Below, piece by piece: positions 1 through 8,275 of a stretch of 64,000 nt of DNA. The first letter of the stretch is position 1. Every line of letters begins with the position of its first letter. The DNA is from Lactiplantibacillus dongliensis (lineage in GTDB: Bacteria; Bacillota; Bacilli; Lactobacillales; Lactobacillaceae): contig NZ_BJDK01000003.1 of assembly GCF_005405105.1 (NCBI RefSeq), positions 1 to 64,000 on the forward strand, given 5' to 3'. The notes beneath the pieces were generated by a model. That model did no database searches and was not told the DNA's origin. It was given only the letters and a program-made list of their open reading frames with translations. The position numbers were made by a program, and so were the translations under genes.

Positions 1-152
1 AGCCCCCGGTAAAATACCGAGAACTCGCCGTTCAAAAAGCAGCTTAACAATTTGTCCAATTTTAAGGGTTCACTTCAACTTCGCTGATTTTTTAATAGCT
101 TTTTCATTTTTGCCCCACTTAAATCAGGCTTTTAAAATCACGGTCCTTTTGC

Positions 153-224
153 GTTGACCTGCCTAAACTGCGGTGTTAAATTTAAGACTCATTTTGAAAA
201 TAACTCGGGTTTTCTGACCCAGTT
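153..224 (+). promoter_or_regulatory. Candidate promoter and leader hairpin of the first GNAT gene
   Basis: A TTGACC box (153-158), 17-bp spacer and TAAATT (176-181) form a moderate promoter. A small hairpin, AACTcGGGT/ACCCaGTT, lies at about 203-224 just before the SD AAGGAGG. Nothing else is recognisable in bases 1-152. Confidence 0.35.
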
Positions 225-242
225 TTCAAGGAGGAACCACCA

Positions 243-695
243 ATGAAATGGGTCGTAAAAAAGTTCACCGGTCTCACGACCACCCAACTACATGACATCT
301 ACCAACTACGCGCTAAGACGTTTATTCAAGAACAAGCGCGCAGCTACCAAGATCCTGATGATACCGACTTTGAAGCACGCCATATCTTCGCTTACGATGG
401 CCATCAACTAGTCGCTTACGCACGTATTTATGAGCATGCCGGCCTAGTGACTTTTGGCCGCATTACCACCGATAGTGCTTATCGCGGAACCGGCCTCGGT
501 AACCAATTGATGAACCACGTCATGGCAATCTTAAAGACCCACTATGCCAATGCCACCATTGAAATCGACGCCCAAACCCAAGTCCAACACTTTTACGAAA
601 AATTCGGCTTAACCGTTGCGGGTGACCCCTTTATGGATCTCGGCGCCCAAGTCATTAAGATGCAGGCCCCGGCCCGCGCGTTAGTCTTAGTTTGA
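243..695 (+). CDS. GNAT family N-acetyltransferase
   Basis: A 150-residue single-domain acyl-CoA-dependent acetyltransferase, probably cytoplasmic. The central stretch has the GNAT motif A pattern (ITTDSAYRGTGLGNQLMNHV, about residues 77-96, with the R/Q-x-x-G-x-G/A acetyl-CoA loop as RGTGLG). It is followed by the alpha4/beta5 region ending HFYEKFGLTVAG, typical of ElaA/PhnO-like members. The substrate cannot be told from sequence. The start ATG follows a strong SD, AAGGAGG, 9 bp upstream. The gene converges on the uracil-DNA glycosylase-like gene with only 8 bp between the stops and no clear terminator. Confidence 0.85.
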   Translation: MKWVVKKFTGLTTTQLHDIYQLRAKTFIQEQARSYQDPDDTDFEARHIFAYDGHQLVAYARIYEHAGLVTFGRITTDSAYRGTGLGNQLMNHVMAILKTHYANATIEIDAQTQVQHFYEKFGLTVAGDPFMDLGAQVIKMQAPARALVLV

Positions 696-703
696 AAAAC
701 AAT

Positions 704-1330
704 CTAATCCTGTGAATCGAGAAGCTGTTTTAGCGTGGTTAAATCAGCATTAACGGTTGGCAGGATTTTTTTGAATCGCCGACTATATGACGGGTGATAC
801 AGCGGGAAAATTTGATAACTAACCGTGGTCAATTCAAAGCGCTGATCAGCCGCGGACCATTGCCGAATCGGCTGTGTTAACAATTGACCATGCACCGCAC
901 TAATCTTGACTTTCGACCCTAATAATCGCTGTAACCCGGTATTCCCTAACGGCACCAATAATCGCCCTTGCAACTGTTGTAATTCGGCATCTAAGATTGG
1001 CGCACTCGCCGCAACCTCAGCTGGTGTTGGTCGCCGATCTCGTTTTAACCCAGTTGGCCCAATCTGGTAGGGCCGCGAACGCACCGCACCGGTTAGATAA
1101 ACTTCTGCGCGGGTCAACCCAAGTGCAGCTAGCCAACGATCTAATTCTTTGCCGGCTGGTCCCTGAAAGGGATGGCCAACCTGGGCTTCAACTTTCCCGG
1201 GGGCTTCTGACACCATCACTAAAGCCGGGGTTAAACTCCCCTCGCCGGGAACAAAGCCTTCCAAACGGTCAAATTGTGTTAATAGCGCGCGACCCTGTGC
1301 TTGTTGCGCGGTCGTCAAAATACTAGTCAT
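704..1330 (-). CDS. Uracil-DNA glycosylase superfamily protein
   Basis: A 208-residue protein with the family 4-like active-site block SEAPGKVEAQVGHPFQGPAG (about residues 41-60; family pattern GEAPGxxEDxxGRPFVGRAG) and the C-terminal LYHPSYSRR motif matching the HPS(Y) DNA-intercalation loop. It probably removes uracil from DNA or is a relative of that activity. The four Cys that hold a 4Fe-4S cluster in classical family 4 enzymes are absent: the protein has no Cys, and the usual KCRPP block reads VRSRPY. The start has SD GGAGG 8 bp upstream. Family membership is strong, substrate less so. Confidence 0.8.
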   Translation of the reverse strand: MTSILTTAQQAQGRALLTQFDRLEGFVPGEGSLTPALVMVSEAPGKVEAQVGHPFQGPAGKELDRWLAALGLTRAEVYLTGAVRSRPYQIGPTGLKRDRRPTPAEVAASAPILDAELQQLQGRLLVPLGNTGLQRLLGSKVKISAVHGQLLTQPIRQWSAADQRFELTTVSYQIFPLYHPSYSRRFKKILPTVNADLTTLKQLLDSQD

Positions 1331-1384
1331 CTAAATTCCTCCAATCAATCCTAAGTTCACACTTCTAAGTATATTGTGATTATA

Positions 1385-1536
1385 CTTGGTGCTAGTTGAA
1401 CTTGCCGCCTGCCGGTTGGTTTCTGACTTAGATAAAGCCCGGCTTTCGAGACCGCTCTGTGGCTCGAAAACGTGGCCATCACGTTCCAGCCGATTCTGGC
1501 CCAACCAGAGTGGCAATTTAAACCAACTAGCACCAA
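1385..1536 (+). mobile_element. MITE-like structured element, internally deleted hybrid copy
   Basis: Perfect 13-bp terminal inverted repeats TTGGTGCTAGTTG (1386-1398) and CAACTAGCACCAA (1524-1536). Inside, the left part (CTGCCGGTTGG) belongs to the B-module end and the rest to the A module with its hairpin TTTCGAG-ACCGCTCTGTGG-CTCGAAA, so a deletion has fused the two halves. ATTGTGAT (1373-1380) and ATTGTCAT (1541-1548) flank it as a near-perfect 8-bp duplication. It lies between the glycosylase-like gene and the next terminator. Confidence 0.75.
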
Positions 1537-1578
1537 ACATATTGTCATTATACAAAAGCCATAGGTTCACGATACTAC

Positions 1579-1623
1579 AAAACCCTACGCCGTTCACATT
1601 TTCGTAAACAGCGTAGGGTTTTT
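1579..1623 (-). terminator. Terminator of the EamA gene
   Basis: Stem AACCCTACGC / GCGTAGGGTT with T/A tracts on both sides; probably works in both directions. Confidence 0.8.
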
Positions 1624-1635
1624 GGATTAACGTCA

Positions 1636-2550
1636 CTATTCGATGCCGGGTTCACTCCGGTAGCGCTGCAAGATATAAATCGCCAGCACCACTAAGACGG
1701 AACCAACAATTTCAATCACACTGACCTTCAAATTCAAGAAAATAATGCTTAAGACAAACGTTACGACCGGCTGCACGGCATCCACAATACTAACGACCGC
1801 GGAAGGTGCATACTGCAGACTGTGCAAGAGTGACAGGAACGCAAAGATCGTCCCAATCAATACGATTGCCCCAATCGAGATGACCAATTTCGGTGTAATC
1901 GTTGGTGCCCCGATCCATAACGGATGATAGGCGTTGAATAACAGTCCCGCAATCAAGGTGCCCCAACCTAGAATAACGACTGGTGAATTATCAGCAACGA
2001 TTTTTCGTGGTAATACCACGTATAACGCCGCCGTCACCCCGGATAGGATTCCCCAGACCAGCGCATCGGTCGGAATCGCTAATTCATGGATATTCCCCCG
2101 CGTAATGGCTAAGAAAACCCCGAACAAGGAGACCCCGAAGGCCAGCATATCTGTTCGTAAGGGCAGTTCCCGTTTAAAGACCAGCGTCCCTAAGACGATA
2201 AAAAGTGGACTTAAGTACTGTAGAATCGTAGCGGCCGCGGCCGTGCCACGTTCAATACTGACATAGAACGTGTACATATTCGCCATCAACCCCAACGTCG
2301 CATACGCGACTAACTGCGCAATTGACCACCATGATTTAAAGACTTTAAAGATTCCGCGGCCTTGTTGGACCGCCCCGATGGCCAGCAAAATAACTCCGGC
2401 TGACAACGTCCGGACTGATAAGAACCAGTCTGCTGGAATCGCTTGGTTCTGAGAAACAAACTGCATGACCGTCCCCGAGATTCCCCACAAAGTCGAAGCA
2501 AGCATCGCCCACAGGATGCCCTTCATATAACGATTAGTTGTTGTTTGCAA
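1636..2550 (-). CDS. EamA/DMT family transporter
   Basis: A 304-residue membrane protein with about ten hydrophobic segments in two EamA halves. It opens with the family pattern GILWAMLASTLWGISGTVMQ, and the second half starts near DALVWGILSGVTAALYVVLP. It is likely an exporter of amino acids or other small metabolites; the substrate is unknown. The start appears to be TTG at 2550, 9 bp after GAGG. An ATG six bases upstream is out of frame and stops after seven codons. A later in-frame ATG (residue 9) has no good SD. Monocistronic, ending at a strong terminator. Confidence 0.85.
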   Translation of the reverse strand: MQTTTNRYMKGILWAMLASTLWGISGTVMQFVSQNQAIPADWFLSVRTLSAGVILLAIGAVQQGRGIFKVFKSWWSIAQLVAYATLGLMANMYTFYVSIERGTAAAATILQYLSPLFIVLGTLVFKRELPLRTDMLAFGVSLFGVFLAITRGNIHELAIPTDALVWGILSGVTAALYVVLPRKIVADNSPVVILGWGTLIAGLLFNAYHPLWIGAPTITPKLVISIGAIVLIGTIFAFLSLLHSLQYAPSAVVSIVDAVQPVVTFVLSIIFLNLKVSVIEIVGSVLVVLAIYILQRYRSEPGIE

Positions 2551-2633
2551 TTTTCATGACCTCAATCTAATTAATGGCAATATTATACCGGGGCTTGATT
2601 AAAGTTTCCTGAAAATTAACGGGTTATTTTCAA

Positions 2634-2674
2634 CAAAAAAATAGCGGGTCACGTCACTTTCAACGTCCCACTAT
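2634..2674 (-). terminator. Terminator of the VIT gene pair
   Basis: Hairpin ATAGTGGGACGT / ACGTGACCCGCTAT on the minus strand followed by seven T. Confidence 0.8.
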
Positions 2675-2698
2675 CATTACAGAATTGATAATTATAAC

Positions 2699-3397
2699 CT
2701 AGAACAAAGTCCCAATATAGTAGTGAATAAACATCGTAATAATCCCGACAATCACGTTCCGAATAACCGCCGTCTTAACATTCCCCTTACCTAAAACTGC
2801 GGATAAATAACCGGTCAACGCCACTGATAATGACACTGCCAAAATAGTCCCCGGCCACTTCATCGCATCCGGTAAGAACGTCATCGCCACTAGCGGGAAG
2901 ACACCCCCGGCTGATGCGGAGAATAGTGATGAAAACGCCGCGTCCCAAGGATTCATATAATGGCCTAATTGCATATCGTACTTAATACTGATCATGGTCT
3001 CAAGCGGTTTCTTGGCTAACAAATCATCCGCAATTGCCAGCGCCGTCTTTTCTGTCACGCCCATCGTCATATAATGCCGTTTAACAGCGGCAACTTCATC
3101 CGCATAATTGGTCTTCAATAATCGGCGTTCCTTTTCAACCACGGCTTTTTCGGTATCTTTTTGGGTACTAACGGACGCATATTCACCGCCAGCCATGGAA
3201 AATGCGCAGGCTAACAAATCTGAAAGTCCTGCAATAAAAATCGTAAATTGATTACTCGTCGCGGCCGCCACACTGAACAACACGCCGACAACGGTTAAGA
3301 TCCCATCATTGGAACCCAGGACACCAGCACGCAACGTGTTGAGTTTTTCGTCCATGGTTTGTTTGGCCTTTTTTGGCTTTGTTTTTGACATTAACAT
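2699..3397 (-). CDS. VIT1/CCC1 family metal transporter (second of pair)
   Basis: 232 residues. The VIT/CCC1 core is clear: RAGVLGSNDGILTVVGVLFSV at the N-terminus, then AGLSDLLACAFSMAGGEYASVSTQKD with the metal-binding/transport residues of TM2. A charged cytoplasmic helix rich in K/E follows (about 85-130), then three C-terminal TM segments. Characterised relatives move Fe2+ or Mn2+ out of the cytosol. It is a diverged paralogue of the gene just upstream (18 bp gap), so the two may form a heteromer or have different metal preference. SD GAGGGGG precedes the ATG by 8 bp. Confidence 0.88.
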   Translation of the reverse strand: MLMSKTKPKKAKQTMDEKLNTLRAGVLGSNDGILTVVGVLFSVAAATSNQFTIFIAGLSDLLACAFSMAGGEYASVSTQKDTEKAVVEKERRLLKTNYADEVAAVKRHYMTMGVTEKTALAIADDLLAKKPLETMISIKYDMQLGHYMNPWDAAFSSLFSASAGGVFPLVAMTFLPDAMKWPGTILAVSLSVALTGYLSAVLGKGNVKTAVIRNVIVGIITMFIHYYIGTLF

Positions 3398-3415
3398 GTA
3401 ACAATCCCCCTCAAC

Positions 3416-4093
3416 CTATGCGAATAAATGGCCAATAAAGTAAGTAACCAACATGGTCAATAACCCTGAAATCACGTTCCGAACCATGCCATGTCGCCAA
3501 TCAGAATTACCCAACTTGGCCGCCACGAATCCCGTAATGGATAACGCAATCGCCACCGCAATAATCGTCGCTAAAATCTTCACTTGTGGCGGGAAAAAGG
3601 TGATCGATACTAGCGGCAAGATCGAACCGGTCGGAAATGAAATCATCGACGCAATCCCCGCTGCATAAGGACTGATGAATTGGCTGGGGTTAAACCCATA
3701 ACGTTCACGCACCGTCGTGACCAACGCATCTTCTTGCATCATCTCTTGGGTCGCCTGTTGCGCTAACGGCGTACTAATCCCTTGATCCACATACTTCTTC
3801 GTGACCATCGCCACTTGACCTGCATAGTCATCTTTCAACGCTGCTCGTTGACGACTAATCGCCATCTTCTGGGCATCCTTTTGCGTATTGACGGAGACAT
3901 ATTCCCCCATCGCCATTGAGATTGTCCCCGCTAGCATCCCAGCTAAACCAGAAATTAAGATGGCATAACTGTTGGTGGTCGCCCCCGCAACCCCGACTAC
4001 AATCCCGGCTACGGATAAGATCCCATCATTGGCCCCCATCACACTCGCCCGCAAAATATTGACGCGTTGTGCCAAGGTCATTTTCTTCTTCAT
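3416..4093 (-). CDS. VIT1/CCC1 family metal transporter (first of pair)
   Basis: 225 residues, five predicted TM segments. It shares the family blocks RASVMGANDGILSVAGIVVG and AGLAGMLAGTISMAMGEYVS, then the cytoplasmic metal-binding helical region and a paired TM3-5 unit. Expected role is efflux of Fe2+/Mn2+. It is the promoter-proximal gene of a two-gene operon. A Fur/PerR-like palindrome lies 24 bp upstream of the start codon, which fits an iron- or peroxide-responsive detoxification operon. This assignment is from family and operator, not from data on this protein. Confidence 0.9.
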   Translation of the reverse strand: MKKKMTLAQRVNILRASVMGANDGILSVAGIVVGVAGATTNSYAILISGLAGMLAGTISMAMGEYVSVNTQKDAQKMAISRQRAALKDDYAGQVAMVTKKYVDQGISTPLAQQATQEMMQEDALVTTVRERYGFNPSQFISPYAAGIASMISFPTGSILPLVSITFFPPQVKILATIIAVAIALSITGFVAAKLGNSDWRHGMVRNVISGLLTMLVTYFIGHLFA

Positions 4094-4116
4094 ACTGCCG
4101 CCCCCAGTTAACTACT

Positions 4117-4168
4117 TTATAATCATTATCATGTAATACATATTATTCCTTTAGTGTTTGAATTGCAA
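4117..4168 (-). promoter_or_regulatory. VIT operon promoter with Fur/PerR-like operator
   Basis: On the minus strand, TTGCAA (4168-4163), 17-bp spacer, TAATAT (4145-4140). Just downstream lies a palindrome that reads on the plus strand TTATAATCATTATCA (4117-4131), 13 of 15 matches to the PerR consensus TTATAATnATTATAA and also similar to Fur half-sites. A repressor there would block initiation. Confidence 0.6.
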
Positions 4169-4262
4169 GTCTAATACCAGTTAACTAATTAACTAAAGTT
4201 ATGTATCCCTAAAACTAAATCTAGTGTACCATCAATTTTAAAGTAGCGTTATGTAAACATAA

Positions 4263-4302
4263 CAAAAAACCAACTAACTTTACGCAAGTCAGTTGGTTTT
4301 CG
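4263..4302 (-). terminator. Terminator of the bile salt hydrolase-like gene
   Basis: AAAACCAACTGA / TTAGTTGGTTTT hairpin with a T-rich 3' tail on the minus strand. Confidence 0.8.
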
Positions 4303-4313
4303 TTAAATGTCAC

Positions 4314-5300
4314 CTAATTAACCTGATTAAATTGTTGCGTCGTCGCCAACGTAAATTCGGTTGGTCGTGCCGCAGTCATTAACGCTGGCGTCAAAGCCAC
4401 GCGGGTAATAGTTTGGTCGTTATAAGGCTGCATATAAAAAGCCGGTTCATTCATACTCATATAGGCCCGATACTGCGTATAGTCTACTGAACCATCCGCT
4501 TTAATCTTAACGCCCTTAGGAATTTCGACTGAATTTAGCATATGTGACAACGCATTAACGGCAGCACCAATCGTTGCGACCGTTTCCGTATGTTCGCGCA
4601 TGAAGACTGTCCGCACAAACCGGGATGGCGACGTGAAATCACCGGGCATCCCTAACGCTCCCGTGCCCGGGCCAAAAGCATTGACTGCTAAGTCGCCGTA
4701 TTGACGATCGGCATGCTGATCAGGTTGTAATTGAACATAGTTACTTAAATTCTTCAAATGCCAATCGAAGTCAGGCGAGTTCGTCATGACGCCAACAGGA
4801 TTCTTCATATAGTGCATGCCATCTGCCTGTTGTTCTAAGACATAAGTCGCACCGCTCTTATCACTGATAATCCAATGTAGCGGCACCACAATGTTCAATA
4901 GTGGAGCGGCCGCTTCCACAATGGTTAAGCTAGCTAAGCGGTCCCCAAGCTCTTGAGCACTCTTGACATTGCCTAAGATCCACATCAAAACTTCATGTGG
5001 TGCTAAGTTAATCTGACCATCGACTGGCGTAGCCGCATAATGGGCTTGCCCCGCAAAGTACAAAGCAGCGGCACTAACCCCATATTCATTGACCCCGTCG
5101 ACATGAATATAGCCATTTAAATTACGCCCCGTACCGATAAAACTATACGGTGCATCAAAACCAGCCGCATTGGTGACACTACTGAAATGGTGTTGCCGTG
5201 GAATTGCCACTGGCCGACCACCCAGTTCAAATGCAAAATCCATCGTCCGAGCTAAGAACTGGTCGCCGCCCGTCGTTTGATACGTTACACTAGTACACAT
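4314..5300 (-). CDS. bsh3: Choloylglycine hydrolase family protein (bile salt hydrolase / penicillin V acylase type)
   Basis: A 328-residue Ntn hydrolase, the usual family length (about 320-340). Cys2 follows the initiator Met (MCTS) and would become the N-terminal nucleophile. The downstream residues expected for the family are present: Arg and Asp in FLARTMDF, Asn in MTNSPDFDW, and Arg in SPSRFVR. Bile salt hydrolases release glycine or taurine from conjugated bile acids; several L. plantarum paralogues favour penicillin or other acyl amides, so the substrate is open. The symbol rests on recall that bsh3 neighbours a copper ATPase gene in L. plantarum, as here. SD AAGGA is present upstream. 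Confidence 0.82.
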   Translation of the reverse strand: MCTSVTYQTTGGDQFLARTMDFAFELGGRPVAIPRQHHFSSVTNAAGFDAPYSFIGTGRNLNGYIHVDGVNEYGVSAAALYFAGQAHYAATPVDGQINLAPHEVLMWILGNVKSAQELGDRLASLTIVEAAAPLLNIVVPLHWIISDKSGATYVLEQQADGMHYMKNPVGVMTNSPDFDWHLKNLSNYVQLQPDQHADRQYGDLAVNAFGPGTGALGMPGDFTSPSRFVRTVFMREHTETVATIGAAVNALSHMLNSVEIPKGVKIKADGSVDYTQYRAYMSMNEPAFYMQPYNDQTITRVALTPALMTAARPTEFTLATTQQFNQVN

Positions 5301-5407
5301 AGGGACTCACTTCCTTGATTTGAATATCTTTATTTTAGCACCCCAAACCCGTTAAAACACAGATTCACGCTAAATATTTTACTATTATCAGTTTATTCTG
5401 TGGCTTT

Positions 5408-5605
5408 TCGTTTAGCTAGTTAGGGCTAGCTTATTTTGCCGCGCCGGGCGGGCTGGATTTGACGCTGGAACGTGGTGGCCGCGTTTGAAAGCCACAGTGC
5501 GGTCTTCCAAGCCGGGCTTTGACTAAGGCCGGGACAATTCCCCCGGTCTAAGTCAAACGACACCACTGAGCGTCATCCAGCCCACCCTGCGCTAATAACA
5601 CCCAA
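5408..5605 (-). repeat. Structured intergenic element, A module (minus orientation)
   Basis: Outer stem GGCTGGATTTGACGCT / AGCGTCATCCAGCC plus GTGGTG / CACCAC encloses two hairpins. One has stem TTTGACT / AGTCAAA; the other, read on the minus strand, is TTGGAAG-loop-CTTTCAA with loop ACCGCACTGTGG. No terminal inverted repeat of the full mobile form is intact. No gene is visible between 5301 and 6044 apart from this and the next copy. Confidence 0.75.
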
Positions 5606-5821
5606 GATGACGATATGGGTTCAAACAAATTCATCGGAACATGATTATACCAGCAGGTTAGTCACTAACGACTCAATTCGCTAGATTCCTGATCAGTCGC
5701 GTTTTCTACTACTTCACAAAGACTACCATCTTATTTAATCAGTTATACGTGAACAATTATTTTTAGTCCATAATTATCTATTAGACAGCTACGACTCTCT
5801 AGATTCACTACGGCTAATTAA

Positions 5822-5975
5822 CGGCGGGCGGGCCAGCATTGGCTCAGTGGTGTCGTTGATCTTAGTTGCCTGATTTTAGGCGACTTAGATCAAGCCCGGC
5901 TTGCGAGACCGTCCTTTGGCTCGCAAACGCGGCCACCACGTTCCAGCCAATACTGGCCCAACCAGAGTGGCAACT
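5822..5975 (+). repeat. Structured intergenic element, A module (plus orientation)
   Basis: Second copy in the copB-bsh3 gap, inverted relative to the first. It carries the constant GTGTCG segment and hairpin TTGCGAG-ACCGTCCTTTGG-CTCGCAA. The distal flank, CCAACCAGAGTGGCAA, resembles the right end of the mobile form but the terminal repeat is eroded. Confidence 0.75.
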
Positions 5976-5997
5976 TTCATCCATACTTAATAACAAC

Positions 5998-6031
5998 AAA
6001 AAAGACTTATCCCAATCACACGGATAAGTCC
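5998..6031 (-). terminator. copB terminator
   Basis: GGACTTATCC / GGATAAGTC hairpin followed by six T on the minus strand. Confidence 0.85.
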
Positions 6032-6044
6032 TTCAATAACTAAT

Positions 6045-8099
6045 TTATGCTTTCTTTACATGTAGTGTCATCGCGTTAATCGCCACAATCACCGTACTGA
6101 ATGACATGACCACGGCTCCGACCATGGGGTTTAGTAAGAAGCCCCATGGCGCTAAGATTCCGGCAGCTAAAGGAATCGTAATAACGTTGTATCCAGCACC
6201 CCACCAGAGGTTCTGGGTCATCTTACGAGTCGTGTTGCGTGCTAATTCTAAGAATTCAACCACATCATTAGGATTACTCTTCACTAAGACCACATCGGCG
6301 GAATCGATCGCGACATCGGTCCCAGAACCAATTGCCACTCCAATCTCAGCACTAGCCAGACTTGGCGCATCATTAACGCCATCACCAATCATCATGACAT
6401 GACTGCCATCAGATTGATATTGCTTAACCAATTTAGCTTTATCTTCTGGCAACAGACTAGCATGAACTTCAGTAATCCCAAGTTGCTTAGCGACTACTTG
6501 CGCACTTTGCGCGTTATCACCAGTCAACATCACTGGCGTAATATGTTGGGCCTTCAAACTGTCGATTAAGTTCTTCGCTTCAGGTTTAATCTGATCCCCT
6601 TGAGCTGCATAACCTAAGACTTGTTGGTCTTGGATCAAATAGCTGACTGAATTACCAGCTGAAGCTAACCGATTAAAGGCCGCTTGGTCATAAGCTAACT
6701 TTTGCCGATCCAAGTAAGCCGCGGAAACGACTTGATACGTCTGGCCAGCAACGGTCCCACTCAGACCAACCCCCGTCAGTTGTTCGCTGTCAGTAGCTTC
6801 AACGGGCGTTAATTCTTGGGCTTTAGCAGCTTTTAAGATTCCGACCGCTAAGGGATGACTAGAACCAGTTTCCAGACTAGCCATAATGCTTAAGACTTGG
6901 TCCGCCGTATATGCTGAATCCAAGCTTTGATATTCAGCGACCTTAAAGTTACCAGCTGTTAATGTCCCCGTCTTATCCATTAAGGCATAGTTCAACTTTT
7001 TGACTTGTTCCATTGCATCCCGATTCCGAATCAATAACCCATGGCTAGCCGCAATCGCCGTACTCCGAGCAACGACTAATGGTACCGCTAAACCTAAGGC
7101 GTGCGGGCAGGCAATTACTAAGACCGTTACCGCAATGGATAAAGCTAAGGCCAAATTACCCACTAGCATCCAGACAATAAACGCCACAATGGCGACAGTC
7201 AAGGCCGCATAGAACAAGAGTCCAGCCACCCGGTCAGCCATATTTTCTTGCGCAGACTTAGCAGCTTGGGCGTCTGAGACGAGCTTCATGACTTGTGCCA
7301 GATACCCATCTTCACCGGTCCCGGTAATCCGCATCTCAAAAGTACCTTCACCGTTGACTGACCCACCGACAACTTGTGCATCGACTTGTTTTTCAACTAG
7401 CCGAGCTTCACCAGTGACCATGGCTTCATTAACACTAGTCGCACCACTAACAATCACACCATCCGCAGGAATCTTTTCACCGGCCCGTACTTGAACATGG
7501 TCACCAGTAGTTAATGCCGCCACGTCGACATCACTCACTTGTCCAGCCACAATTTTATGTGCGCTGCTTGGTAACAGTTTGGCCAAGTTATCAACGGCGG
7601 AACCCGCATTCATAACGGTATTCATTTCAATCCAGTGACCAAGCAACATAATATCAATCAAAGTGGCAAGCTCCCAGAAAAAGTCAGTCACTGGCGGCGT
7701 TACTTGCAACCAGTTATTTGCCACTACCGCGTAGATACTATAGACGAAGGCAACGCCAATCCCCATGGCAATCAAAGTCATCATCGCCGGCTTGCGATTG
7801 GCTAATTCGGCTTTGGCACCACTGAAGAAGGGCTGACCACCATAGATAAAAATTGCGGTCCCCAGAATGGCCGCTAAATAATCAGTCCACGGATGAAAGA
7901 TCAATTGGAACGGTAGCTGCATCCCCATCATCGGACTCATGATAATCAGCGGTAGCGTTAGAATCAACGATACCCAGAATTTACGCTTCAAATTACCCAT
8001 ATGCATCATCTGACCGTTGCCCATGTCCATATCCATATCATGCATGTCCATATTACTCATATCTTTGGCTGGCGCTTTAGTCATTGCCATTTTTTTCAT
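6045..8099 (-). CDS. copB: Copper-exporting P1B-type ATPase CopB
   Basis: A membrane copper pump of 684 residues. After a Met/Asp/His-rich N-terminus (repeated DMxM and MHMG, a likely copper-binding tail instead of an HMA domain) come the actuator motif VTGEA, the membrane motif CPH in [14 protein letters not shown] (defining the CopB subgroup), the phosphorylation motif DKTGTLT, the HP dipeptide in [10 protein letters not shown], and hinge [11 protein letters not shown]. The start is placed at the ATG at 8099, 9 bp after GAGGAGG; an in-frame codon six residues upstream lies before that SD. It follows copY and has its own promoter with two cop boxes, so induction by copper through CopY is expected. 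Confidence 0.93.
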   Translation of the reverse strand: MKKMAMTKAPAKDMSNMDMHDMDMDMGNGQMMHMGNLKRKFWVSLILTLPLIIMSPMMGMQLPFQLIFHPWTDYLAAILGTAIFIYGGQPFFSGAKAELANRKPAMMTLIAMGIGVAFVYSIYAVVANNWLQVTPPVTDFFWELATLIDIMLLGHWIEMNTVMNAGSAVDNLAKLLPSSAHKIVAGQVSDVDVAALTTGDHVQVRAGEKIPADGVIVSGATSVNEAMVTGEARLVEKQVDAQVVGGSVNGEGTFEMRITGTGEDGYLAQVMKLVSDAQAAKSAQENMADRVAGLLFYAALTVAIVAFIVWMLVGNLALALSIAVTVLVIACPHALGLAVPLVVARSTAIAASHGLLIRNRDAMEQVKKLNYALMDKTGTLTAGNFKVAEYQSLDSAYTADQVLSIMASLETGSSHPLAVGILKAAKAQELTPVEATDSEQLTGVGLSGTVAGQTYQVVSAAYLDRQKLAYDQAAFNRLASAGNSVSYLIQDQQVLGYAAQGDQIKPEAKNLIDSLKAQHITPVMLTGDNAQSAQVVAKQLGITEVHASLLPEDKAKLVKQYQSDGSHVMMIGDGVNDAPSLASAEIGVAIGSGTDVAIDSADVVLVKSNPNDVVEFLELARNTTRKMTQNLWWGAGYNVITIPLAAGILAPWGFLLNPMVGAVVMSFSTVIVAINAMTLHVKKA

Positions 8100-8136
8100 G
8101 ATACTCGTCCTCCTCAACCGTTTCTCTCTTATCGTT

Positions 8137-8187
8137 TACATTTGTAATTTACAGTTATAGTTTACAATCGTAAACGTCGAAAGTCAA
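8137..8187 (-). promoter_or_regulatory. copB promoter with two cop boxes
   Basis: On the minus strand, TTGACT (8187-8182), 17-bp spacer, TAAACT (8164-8159). One CopY box reads on the plus strand TACAATCGTA (8163-8172), inside the spacer and touching the -10. A second, perfect to TACAnnTGTA, is TACATTTGTA (8137-8146), just downstream of the start point. Confidence 0.8.
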
Positions 8188-8213
8188 GCATTGCCGTCAA
8201 CTTCTTGAAAATA

Positions 8214-8250
8214 CAAAAGCGGAACGCCGTGTTATCCCGGCATTCCGCTA
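8214..8250 (-). terminator. copY terminator
   Basis: GCGGAATGCCG / CGGCGTTCCGC hairpin with TTTTG tail on the minus strand; it separates copY from the copB promoter. Confidence 0.8.
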
Positions 8251-8275
8251 GTTTTCAGTTATTTAGTTCACCAAC

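Noticed and set aside
1..242. A riboswitch or gene end in the first 242 bases
   Set aside because: Only weak hairpins and a moderate promoter; no known riboswitch core and no coding pattern.
1331..1636. Open frames across the repeat upstream of the EamA gene
   Set aside because: They run through the TIRs and a terminator with no SD; unlikely to be translated.
5300..6044. CRISPR-like repeats between bsh3 and copB
   Set aside because: The repeats are two inverted structured modules, not short direct repeats with spacers.
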